Assembly: GCA_903854365.1 (NCBI GenBank)
Contig: CAINWE010000440.1
Span: 1 to 5,586 of the forward strand
Direction of reading: 5' to 3'
Length of the DNA: 5,586 nucleotides
Origin: Oligoflexia bacterium
GTDB taxonomy: Bacteria; Bdellovibrionota; UBA1018
Each line of letters starts with the position of its first letter. The stretch's first letter is position 1. Under the pieces are notes generated by a model. The model was not told where the DNA came from and did not search any database. It saw nothing but the letters and a program-made list of their open reading frames with translations. This document shows positions 1 to 5,557 of the stretch, piece by piece. The position numbers and the translations under genes are program-made.

Positions 1-1
1 A

Positions 2-64
2 GTACTAGGCCTGAAAGAAGGAGTAATACCAGTCGCCGGATCATTTTGGGTGAGGAGACCATGA
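2..64 (+). CDS. C-terminal end of an unidentified upstream gene (partial)
   Basis: One of the three forward frames is open from the window edge to a TGA at 62-64. It gives about 20 residues, ending in ...VAGSFWVRRP, with a protein-like mix of hydrophobic, Gly and Pro residues. The other frames give a stop at once or an Arg/Ser-rich peptide. A terminator follows within 30 bases, as expected after a gene end. The fragment is too short to assign a family, and the reading frame itself is an inference from composition and context. Confidence 0.4.
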   Translation, partial: VLGLKEGVIPVAGSFWVRRP

Positions 65-90
65 AATGAAGTTACCAGTAAACTTCGTCC

Positions 91-123
91 AAAAATAGCG
101 CCACCTTGAAGCGGCGATTTTTT
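91..123 (+). terminator. Intrinsic (Rho-independent) terminator of the upstream unit
   Basis: AAAAAT (91-96) and CGCC (99-102) pair with GGCG (113-116) and ATTTTT (117-122). A two-base AG bulge interrupts the left arm, and the loop is ACCTTGAAGC. The right arm runs into six T at 118-123. The stem plus T run fits a bacterial intrinsic terminator. It lies between the probable end of an upstream gene (64) and the probable promoter of the mevalonate operon (132-140), so it should insulate the operon from upstream transcription. Confidence 0.62.
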
Positions 124-131
124 GATGAAAC

Positions 132-140
132 TGCCATAAT
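132..140 (+). promoter_or_regulatory. Candidate extended -10 promoter of the mevalonate operon
   Basis: TGC at 132-134 is followed directly by CATAAT (135-140), a five-of-six match to TATAAT with the TGn extension in place. No good -35 hexamer lies 16-18 bases upstream, because that stretch is the terminator stem. Extended -10 promoters can work without one. Transcription would begin near 147, giving a leader of about 87 nt. This is the best match I see between the terminator and fni. A weaker alternative, TACTAT at 216-221, would leave almost no leader. Confidence 0.4.
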
Positions 141-156
141 AAGGCGGCGAAGGTAC

Positions 157-216
157 GGTTCCGAAGATTGCGCCCGGTGTTGGGTTCGTGTTAGGTTGCC
201 CAACGAACTTCGAACT
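157..216 (+). promoter_or_regulatory. Structured 5' leader RNA ahead of fni
   Basis: Two nested inverted repeats lie in the untranslated leader. The outer stem pairs GGTTC (157-161) and GAAG (163-166) with CTTC (208-211) and GAACT (212-216), with one bulged C at 162 and a terminal G-U pair. The inner stem pairs GTTGGG (179-184) with CCCAAC (199-204) around a 14-base loop. The fold ends 17 bases before the fni ATG, so it could affect ribosome access or RNA stability. I do not recognise a known riboswitch class, and a regulatory role is inference. The stretch holds no gene. Confidence 0.33.
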
Positions 217-233
217 ACTATCAATCGAGATTT

Positions 234-1310
234 ATGGATTTAAGGCAATTTGAGGAAAGAAAGCTGGATCATATTCGGTACTCGCTCGACGAAGCGCATC
301 AAGCAGTGGGCCTCAGTGAGTTAGATGCCGTCCGCCTTGTTCATGAGGCCCTCCCAGATTTAGATTTTGACGAGGTGTCTCTTCGGACGGATTGTCTAGG
401 GATTTCCTTAGAAACCCCTTTTTATATCGCTGGAATGACTGCAGGGCACGAGCAAGCTTTTCAGATGAACCGGACTTTGGCTCTCGCTTGTCAGGAACGA
501 GGATGGGCTATGGGAGTGGGTTCACAGAGGAGAGATTTGGAGCGCGGAGGGGCTGTGGGGCTTGACTCCTGGACGGAGCTCAGGGCACAGGTTCCCAACT
601 TAGTTCTTTTCGCAAACTTGGGGATCAGTCAGGTGATTCACGCGAGTTCCCAAGAAATCCTCCGGGTGGTCGATGGATTAAAAGCTCAGGCTCTGGTGAT
701 TCATTTGAATGGTTTGCAGGAGGTGCTTCAGCCCGAGGGAACTCCACACTTTCGGGGTAGTTTTCGAGCGATCGAGCGTATTGTTTCGGAGTTGGGGATT
801 CCTGTCGTTTTGAAGGAAACGGGCTGTGGTTTTTCCGAGGCAACCTTGCGCCGACTTTCTGGATTGCAGTTGGGTGCGATTGACTTGAGCGGCTTAGGTG
901 GCACTCATTGGGGACGTATTGAAGGAGCTCGCGCTGCCTCGGGTTCGATTCAGTCTCAAGCCGCAGCAACTTTCGCTACCTGGGGTGAGTCGACCGTGAG
1001 TTCCGTTCGGGCCGCAGTATGTGCGCTCCCTGATTCGGTAGAGATTTGGGCTTCGGGGGGCGTGCGTTCGGGTTTAGATGCGGCAAAATTGCTCGCCCTG
1101 GGGGCGCATCGAGTGGGCTTTGCAAAGCCCGCTCTCGAGGCTGCTTTAGCAGGGGAGCAGGCCTTGAGGACATGGATGGGGGCTCGAGAGTTTGAATTAA
1201 AAACGGCACTTTTTTGCACCGGCGCTGCAACTGGTCAAGAACTACGACAGACAGCGGTTCGTAGAGTTGGGCGACTGAGTGCCGAAGGAGAGGATGATCA
1301 TGGAAATTGA
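234..1310 (+). CDS. fni: Isopentenyl-diphosphate delta-isomerase, type 2 (FMN-dependent)
   Basis: This cytosolic enzyme interconverts IPP and DMAPP, the last step of the mevalonate route. It uses reduced FMN and Mg2+ and is unrelated to the type 1 isomerase. The 358-residue product has the usual family length and a TIM-barrel layout. Visible motifs are RK..HI (9-14), GMTAG (67-71), GSQR (96-99), HLNGLQEVLQPEG (157-169), KETGCG (194-199), DLSGLGGTHW (217-226) and SGGVRSG (274-280). Family knowledge makes Gln162 and Glu163 of the HLN.LQE motif the catalytic and metal-binding pair, and the glycine-rich segments the FMN site. The ATG at 234 is the only possible start at the N-terminus: an in-frame TAG lies at 192-194 with no start codon between. 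Its ribosome site is weak (GAGA at 227-230, only 3 bases away). It is the first operon gene and overlaps mvaA by 11 bases. Function is near certain. Confidence 0.96.
   Translation: MDLRQFEERKLDHIRYSLDEAHQAVGLSELDAVRLVHEALPDLDFDEVSLRTDCLGISLETPFYIAGMTAGHEQAFQMNRTLALACQERGWAMGVGSQRRDLERGGAVGLDSWTELRAQVPNLVLFANLGISQVIHASSQEILRVVDGLKAQALVIHLNGLQEVLQPEGTPHFRGSFRAIERIVSELGIPVVLKETGCGFSEATLRRLSGLQLGAIDLSGLGGTHWGRIEGARAASGSIQSQAAATFATWGESTVSSVRAAVCALPDSVEIWASGGVRSGLDAAKLLALGAHRVGFAKPALEAALAGEQALRTWMGAREFELKTALFCTGAATGQELRQTAVRRVGRLSAEGEDDHGN
1285..1290 (+). promoter_or_regulatory. Ribosome binding site that fixes the mvaA start
   Basis: AAGGAG lies inside the end of fni, 9 bases before the ATG at 1300 and only 3 before the ATG at 1294. 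An upstream in-frame GTG at 1279 precedes the site and has none of its own. Spacing therefore favours 1300. Starting at 1294 would add only two residues. Confidence 0.65.
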
Positions 1311-2595
1311 ACGGCAGTTGACAGAGGGGTTTCATCGGTTGCCCCGGGTTGAGAGATTACGTCGAGTGCAGAGCTTGTGTGAGCTTTCAGATAAGGATGT
1401 TGCGGTTCTCTCGGGCGAGAGTTCGATGTCATTTGATATCGCTGAGCATTTGATCGAAAACGTGGTGGGATATTTTTCGATGCCCCTCGGCGTTGCCACG
1501 AATTTTACGATCGACGGTCGGGATCTATTGATTCCCATGGCGGTTGAGGAAACCTCGATCATTGCGGCAGCCAGTGCCACGGCGAAGTGGATTCGGCGTG
1601 AAGGTAGTATTCGGACTTATTCGAAGGGAAGTCTGATTATCGGTCAGGTACAGCTTCCCCAAGTGAAAAATATTAGTTTTGCAAGACGGATCCTTCATGA
1701 AAAGCGAGACCTTTTGATGGGTTTGGCGAATGCCTGTCTGCCTGGTCTCGTGAGCCGAGGTGGGGGGGTTCGTGATATTGCAATTCGGGAGGTCGCTCGT
1801 CCGACTGAAGACGGCACGATGCTGGTCATTCATATTCTCTGTGATCCGTGTGATGCCATGGGCGCGAACCTGATCAATCAGGTGTGCGAAGCATTGAAGC
1901 CCAGGATTGAAGAGTTGACCCATGAAAAGGTGGGACTCTGTATCCTGTCGAATTTGGTAGACACTAAGCTGGCGGTAGCCGAAGTGATTGTCAGAGATGT
2001 GGATCCGAAATTAGGGCGAGGGATTCAAGAGGCCACCCTTTTTGCTCAGGCGGATGCTTATCGGGCAGCAACTCATAATAAGGGTGTTCTAAACGGGATT
2101 GATCCGATTTTGATTGCGACCGGAAATGATTGGCGCGCAGTCGAAGCTGGAATTCATGCCTATGCAGCGCGAAGCGGTAAGTATCAGCCGATTACCGATT
2201 GGAAAATGGAAGGAGCAGATCTGGTTGGTCGAATTGAAGTCCCTTTAGCGGTGGGTACTGCGGGTGGGGTTACCCGAATTCATCCGGTGGCGAGGGTAGC
2301 GCTTAAAATTTTGAAAGTGACTCAAGCCGAAGAATTAGCTCGAATTTGCGCGGCCGTCGGTTTGGTTCAAAATTTGGGTGCCTTAAAAGCGTTGTCAACC
2401 GTCGGTATTGTGAAGGGGCACATGCAACTCCATGCGGCTAATTTGGCAATTGCAGCAGGTGCTGAAATTCATGAAGTGGCTGAGGTGAGGGATCAATTAG
2501 CTAAGGTGTTGTTAGTCGAGAAAACGATTAATTTGAGTCGTGCTCGAGAAATTTTAGAGGCTGTTCGTGTCGCAGGCCAAAGCCCAGCTCTTTAA
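1300..2595 (+). CDS. mvaA: Hydroxymethylglutaryl-CoA reductase, class II
   Basis: The enzyme reduces HMG-CoA to mevalonate with two NAD(P)H, the committed step of the pathway. With the start at 1300 it has 431 residues, like the soluble class II enzymes, and no membrane segment. The order of motifs matches the Pseudomonas mevalonii type: ENVVGYFSMPLGVATNF (53-69), VEETS (82-86), GGGVRDI (154-160), DAMGAN (185-190), HNKGVLNGID (259-268), ATGNDWRAVEAG (273-284) and KGHMQLH (372-378). By family comparison the catalytic residues are Glu83, Lys261, Asp277 and His374, and all are present. DAMGAN belongs to the dinucleotide-binding region. Whether NADH or NADPH is preferred cannot be decided by eye. 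Automated pipelines often call this class 'degradative', but the operon of later pathway enzymes argues for biosynthesis here. It overlaps fni by 11 bases and the next gene by 29. Confidence 0.96.
   Translation: MEIERQLTEGFHRLPRVERLRRVQSLCELSDKDVAVLSGESSMSFDIAEHLIENVVGYFSMPLGVATNFTIDGRDLLIPMAVEETSIIAAASATAKWIRREGSIRTYSKGSLIIGQVQLPQVKNISFARRILHEKRDLLMGLANACLPGLVSRGGGVRDIAIREVARPTEDGTMLVIHILCDPCDAMGANLINQVCEALKPRIEELTHEKVGLCILSNLVDTKLAVAEVIVRDVDPKLGRGIQEATLFAQADAYRAATHNKGVLNGIDPILIATGNDWRAVEAGIHAYAARSGKYQPITDWKMEGADLVGRIEVPLAVGTAGGVTRIHPVARVALKILKVTQAEELARICAAVGLVQNLGALKALSTVGIVKGHMQLHAANLAIAAGAEIHEVAEVRDQLAKVLLVEKTINLSRAREILEAVRVAGQSPAL
2556..2560 (+). promoter_or_regulatory. Ribosome binding site supporting a GTG start for the third gene
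   Basis: AGAGG stands 6 bases before GTG at 2567, inside the mvaA coding region. No ATG occurs in this frame before the PGK motif that must lie near the N-terminus. This site therefore decides the GTG start and the 29-base overlap with mvaA. Confidence 0.6.
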
Positions 2596-3511
2596 TCGGT
2601 TTTCGATTCCAGGGAAGGTTTTCCTTCTCGGGGAGTATGCTGTGTTGGCGGGGAGACCTGCGGTGGTCGCCGCAGTCGGACCACGGTTTCAAATGGGTGT
2701 GCCTTCGATTCGGGGCGTAGTCCCAACGTGGCCTGAGGGCTCCCCTGTTTTTAGGTTGATCGGGTGGGCGAAGTCTCAAGGGGTTGAAACTGAAATTTCT
2801 TTCGATTTTTTGGACCCTTATGAGGGTGCTGGTGGATTTGGTGCTTCGACCGCTCAGTTTGCGTTAGTTTACCAACTTTTAGCTCGTAGCAAAGCTTCCG
2901 CGGGATTGAGTTGGAAATCGGTCTGGCAAAGGTATCGAGACCTAATGAGTTCCGAAAAGCTGATCCCCAGCGGAGCAGATTTGGTTGCACAGTGGGAGGG
3001 CGGAGTCGTTGTGTTTGATCCCCTGCAGGGGACCACCGAAAATTTTGGGAACACCTTTGATTGGTCTCAGTTATTGGTATTTTCGGCGACTCACCAGGCG
3101 GGTCGCAAGGTTCCTACCCACGAACATTTAAGGCAATTAGGCGAAGGTTTTCCGGGTTCTCGATTGGGTTTAGTGAGGTCGTTAGGCGATTTGTTGATTC
3201 GAGGGATTCAAGCTCTTCGAGAAAATGATCCAGTGACTTTAGGAAAAGTGATGTCTTCCTATGCCGTGGCTTTGTGGCGAGAGGGATGGGAGATGCAGGC
3301 CACCAGCGACGATCGCCTAGCGTTCGAAGCCCATCCTGCAGTCTTGGGAGTGAAGGGTACCGGCGCTCTACAGTCCGATGCTCTCATTGTTTTGACCCAA
3401 AAGGGGGCGGATCGATCTGACCTTTTAGGATTGGCTGAAAGAAGAGGTTTAAAATTAGTTTGCGAGGGCCTTGCGGTCCAGGAGGGTGTGCGATGCGACC
3501 CAAGCGAATAG
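2567..3511 (+). CDS. mvaK2: Divergent GHMP kinase, probable phosphomevalonate kinase
   Basis: The probable role is ATP-dependent phosphorylation of 5-phosphomevalonate to 5-diphosphomevalonate in the cytosol. The 314-residue product is a GHMP-superfamily protein, with motif 1 PGKVFLLGEYAVLAG (15-29), motif 2 GGFGASTA (89-96) and PSGADLVAQWEGGVVVFDP (134-152). The last resembles the SGAD...GG segment of phosphomevalonate kinases rather than the HG..SG.D of mevalonate kinases. Motif 3 is unusual: KGTGALQSDA (263-272) replaces the common TGAGGGG loop. Motif 2 has GASTA where GSSAA is typical. The length is somewhat below the roughly 330-360 residues of Gram-positive MvaK2. The assignment rests partly on elimination, because mvaD and a canonical mevalonate kinase follow and only this step is otherwise unfilled. 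Alternatives are a second mevalonate kinase or a kinase with another phosphomevalonate substrate. It starts with GTG and overlaps mvaA by 29 and mvaD by 19 bases. Confidence 0.78.
   Translation: MSQAKAQLFNRFSIPGKVFLLGEYAVLAGRPAVVAAVGPRFQMGVPSIRGVVPTWPEGSPVFRLIGWAKSQGVETEISFDFLDPYEGAGGFGASTAQFALVYQLLARSKASAGLSWKSVWQRYRDLMSSEKLIPSGADLVAQWEGGVVVFDPLQGTTENFGNTFDWSQLLVFSATHQAGRKVPTHEHLRQLGEGFPGSRLGLVRSLGDLLIRGIQALRENDPVTLGKVMSSYAVALWREGWEMQATSDDRLAFEAHPAVLGVKGTGALQSDALIVLTQKGADRSDLLGLAERRGLKLVCEGLAVQEGVRCDPSE
3480..3486 (+). promoter_or_regulatory. Strong ribosome binding site that fixes the mvaD start
   Basis: AGGAGGG is a full Shine-Dalgarno match, 6 bases before the ATG at 3493. The longest open frame runs up to a TTG at 3460, but that would put this site inside the gene and add 11 residues (Gly/Cys-rich) that precede the family's normal N-terminus. 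The ATG at 3493 is clearly preferred. Confidence 0.8.
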
Positions 3512-4602
3512 TGACCCGTGCTCCTTCTAATATTGCACTCATGAAGTACATGGGTAAATTAGATTCTCAAAAGAATATTCCGGATAATCCAAGTCTTTCA
3601 ATGACCCTCAGTCGACTCTGTACCGTGGTCGAGGTTGAGGTGACTCGCGGCGAGGCAGAGAGTAGATGGGTAGCTGAGGCTCCTCGGTTCAGGCCTCTGG
3701 ACCTTTCTCGAGGGGGAATTTGGGCGTCTCCTGAGCTGTCAACGTCGGGGCGAAGTAAAGTGCTCACTCATGTGGATCGAGTTCGGGCGCTGATTCCGTC
3801 GCTTTACGATCGATTTGGACTTGAATGGGATCAAGAAGTCTGGCGATTCGGCCAGCTCCAGTTCAGGACTGCTAATACTTTTCCAGCTGCATCCGGCATT
3901 GCCTCCAGTGCTTCGAGTTTCGCCGCGTTGACGCTGGCGACCTGCGCGGCTTTCACTCGAGATGCCGAAGTCTGGAATCGTATTTGGGCGGATCGATCTG
4001 ATTTCAGGAGGGCTTTGGCTCAGATTTCTCGTCTTGGCTCGGGTAGCTCTTGTCGATCTTTTGAGGGGCCTTGGGTGTATTGGGAGGGAGAGAATGCTTT
4101 TGCTCCGGTGGAGTTGGCCTTGCCAGAAATGGCGCATTTCGTCGTTTTGATTCGTACTCAGCCGAAAGACGTTTCTTCCTCAGAGGCTCACCTGAGGGTG
4201 AAGACCTCGCCCTTGTGGGCGGGTCGGGTTGACCGGGTGATCCATCGGACGACTGAAGTTTTGCAAGCGATGAAGACCGCTGACTTGCAGGCGGTTTCTC
4301 GTTTAGCTTGGGCGGAACTTTGGGAGATGCATAGTTTATTTCATACTGCCGCCCAGCCCTTCACCTATTGGGAGCCGGGCACTTTGCAAGCACTGCAGTT
4401 TTTGTCTCAATGGGTTGGTCAGGATGCTGGGCCTATTGTGACTTTGGACGCAGGGCCAAACGTCCACTTAATCGTAGATCAAAAGTACCGAGATTTGTGG
4501 CTTTCCCGTTTAAAAGCAGAATTTACTGGTTTTCAAATATTAGAGGACGTCCAAGGAGCAGGGGCTCAAATTGATGAGTGGAGTACGGATGGATTGGGTT
4601 AA
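3493..4602 (+). CDS. mvaD: Diphosphomevalonate decarboxylase
   Basis: The enzyme phosphorylates the tertiary hydroxyl of 5-diphosphomevalonate and decarboxylates it to IPP. With the ATG at 3493 it has 369 residues, and the signature APSNIALMKYMGK (10-22) puts Lys18 at the same number as catalytic Lys18 of the yeast enzyme. Other motifs are NIPDNPSLSMTLS (28-40), TFPAASGIASSASSFAAL (129-146), GSGSSCRS (182-189), QPKDVSSSEAH (223-233), TSPLW (238-242) and LDAGPNVHLI (318-327). By comparison with yeast, Ser183, Ser185, Arg188 and Asp319 correspond to Ser153, Ser155, Arg158 and the essential Asp302, so it should be active. The usual KYWGK tryptophan is Met20. Because Asp and Arg are both kept, a classical decarboxylase is favoured over a non-decarboxylating kinase relative. 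A phosphomevalonate decarboxylase is less likely but not excluded. It overlaps mvaK2 by 19 and mvk by 14 bases. Confidence 0.94.
   Translation: MRPKRIVTRAPSNIALMKYMGKLDSQKNIPDNPSLSMTLSRLCTVVEVEVTRGEAESRWVAEAPRFRPLDLSRGGIWASPELSTSGRSKVLTHVDRVRALIPSLYDRFGLEWDQEVWRFGQLQFRTANTFPAASGIASSASSFAALTLATCAAFTRDAEVWNRIWADRSDFRRALAQISRLGSGSSCRSFEGPWVYWEGENAFAPVELALPEMAHFVVLIRTQPKDVSSSEAHLRVKTSPLWAGRVDRVIHRTTEVLQAMKTADLQAVSRLAWAELWEMHSLFHTAAQPFTYWEPGTLQALQFLSQWVGQDAGPIVTLDAGPNVHLIVDQKYRDLWLSRLKAEFTGFQILEDVQGAGAQIDEWSTDGLG
4580..4583 (+). promoter_or_regulatory. Ribosome binding site favouring the mvk start at 4589
   Basis: GGAG ends 5 bases before ATG 4589. Two earlier in-frame starts exist, TTG 4571 and ATG 4574. 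The nearest purine-rich runs to them are AAGGAG (4553-4558), 15 bases before ATG 4574 and therefore too far, and GGGG (4561-4564). The choice of 4589 puts the PGK motif at residues 11-13, which is normal for the family. ATG 4574 (five more residues) remains possible. Confidence 0.55.
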
Positions 4603-5521
4603 ATTTCAGACGCGAGTTCCAGGTAAATGGGTTTTGGCGGGCGAGCACTCGGTCTTGAGAGGTGCTGCTGCAGTCGCACTGCCGCACCCTGAGTTAGGAT
4701 TAACGCTCTCTTTTGATCCTCGACAAAAAGAAACATCCTTGTTGGTGCATCCAGCCGAGGCAAACGCCATTCTTCTTGAGCTTTTAGGCTCTATGACTGA
4801 AGATTTTAACACTTTTGGACGAGAATCTCGGTCAGAAGCGCTTAGGGACTTTGTCGCAACCGTCGTGGATAGTCCCGAGCCGCGGGGGGCGGGATTTTCT
4901 TACCCCTCGGGTTGTGTGGAAATTGATAGTACGATCCCGGTGGGCGCAGGTTTGGGATCTTCTGCGGCCCTTTGTGTCGCAGTGACCCGTTGGGTTTCAT
5001 CATTCTTAATGCTCAATGCGGATCAGGAAGTTGCGCTAGCAACTCGTCTCGAGCATCGATTTCATGGAAAAAGTAGTGGAATGGACGTTGCTGTGATCTC
5101 GGCAGGTCAGCCGATTGTTTATACGATGGCAGGCGGAGTGCGAGCTGTACAAGTGAAGCATTTGCCTAAGTTTACGTTTCATGACACGGGTCTGCGGAGT
5201 CGCACGCGGGACTGTGTGGAGCGGGTCGAAAAATTTAGAGACGAAAATCCGCTCCTAGGTGCTCGAGTGGACGAGCGAATGGGTTTAGCCGCTCAGTCTG
5301 CTATCGAGGGATTGGCCGCATTTGATCGCGGGGACCGCGGCCGCGGGCTGAAGCTCCTTGTGGAGGGAATTGGCCAGGCTCGAGAATGTTTTTATTCGTG
5401 GGAGTTAGTCCCTGGCGAGGCGCGGCGGCTTGAGGAGTCACTTTTGCGGGACGGGGCCATCGCGGTTAAGATGACCGGTGCTGGCGGTGGTGGCATGGTC
5501 GTGGCTCTTTGGGAAAGGTGA
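4589..5521 (+). CDS. mvk: Mevalonate kinase
   Basis: The enzyme phosphorylates mevalonate to 5-phosphomevalonate with ATP in the cytosol, the step after HMG-CoA reductase. The 310-residue product has all three canonical GHMP motifs: PGKWVLAGEHSVLRG (11-25), PVGAGLGSSAALCVA (117-131) and KMTGAGGGGMVVAL (294-307). The mevalonate kinase signature LEHRFHGKSSGMDVAVIS (154-171) carries Glu155 and Asp166, which match the metal-binding Glu and catalytic Asp of the family. His20 in GEH and Thr206 in the RSRTRDCV segment also fit. The length is normal for bacterial forms. Mevalonate kinases of some organisms are inhibited by pathway products such as farnesyl diphosphate, but nothing here tells whether this one is. 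It is the last operon gene and overlaps mvaD by 14 bases. Its strictly canonical motifs contrast with the altered third gene, which supports giving the two kinases different steps. Confidence 0.94.
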   Translation: MDWVKFQTRVPGKWVLAGEHSVLRGAAAVALPHPELGLTLSFDPRQKETSLLVHPAEANAILLELLGSMTEDFNTFGRESRSEALRDFVATVVDSPEPRGAGFSYPSGCVEIDSTIPVGAGLGSSAALCVAVTRWVSSFLMLNADQEVALATRLEHRFHGKSSGMDVAVISAGQPIVYTMAGGVRAVQVKHLPKFTFHDTGLRSRTRDCVERVEKFRDENPLLGARVDERMGLAAQSAIEGLAAFDRGDRGRGLKLLVEGIGQARECFYSWELVPGEARRLEESLLRDGAIAVKMTGAGGGGMVVALWER

Positions 5522-5522
5522 C

Positions 5523-5557
5523 AGCTCCCACCACTTAGCTTTGCTGAAGTGGGGGCT
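5523..5557 (+). terminator. Possible operon-end hairpin (terminator without a clear T run)
   Basis: Directly after the mvk stop, AGCTCCC (5523-5529) pairs with GGGGGCT (5551-5557) with one G-U pair. ACTT (5533-5536) pairs with AAGT (5547-5550), and AGC (5537-5539) with GCT (5543-5545) around a TTT loop. The ACC at 5530-5532 and the G at 5546 are bulged. Only TTCT follows, so an efficient intrinsic terminator is uncertain. It could instead be a 3' stabilising hairpin or part of a Rho-dependent end. Confidence 0.42.

Noticed and set aside
122..140. TTGATG (122-127) as a -35 partner for CATAAT (135-140)
   Set aside because: Only 7 bases separate them, far short of the usual 16-18. The extended -10 reading does not need it.
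625..969. Open reverse-strand frame of 114 codons within fni
   Set aside because: It lies wholly under a strongly conserved gene. Its product is low-complexity Pro/Ser/Arg-rich with no family motif, as expected of an antisense shadow.
976..1335. Reverse-strand frame of 119 codons across the fni-mvaA junction
   Set aside because: It runs antisense to two conserved genes, with no ribosome site or recognisable domain seen.
1525..1923. Reverse-strand frame of 132 codons within mvaA
   Set aside because: It is antisense to the HMG-CoA reductase core. Its composition is rich in Thr, Asn and Arg and has no motif.
3739..4137. Reverse-strand frame of 132 codons within mvaD
   Set aside because: It is antisense to catalytic motifs of the decarboxylase, and its Arg/Ser-rich product looks like a shadow.
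3962..4150. Forward frame of 62 codons inside mvaD, partly hydrophobic
   Set aside because: It overlaps the conserved GSGSSCRS region of mvaD in another frame. Hydrophobic runs arise easily from T-rich codons, and no independent evidence of translation is visible.
4368..4574. Forward frame of 68 codons inside the end of mvaD
   Set aside because: It is out of frame with the conserved LDAGPN segment, shows no motif, and most likely arises by chance.
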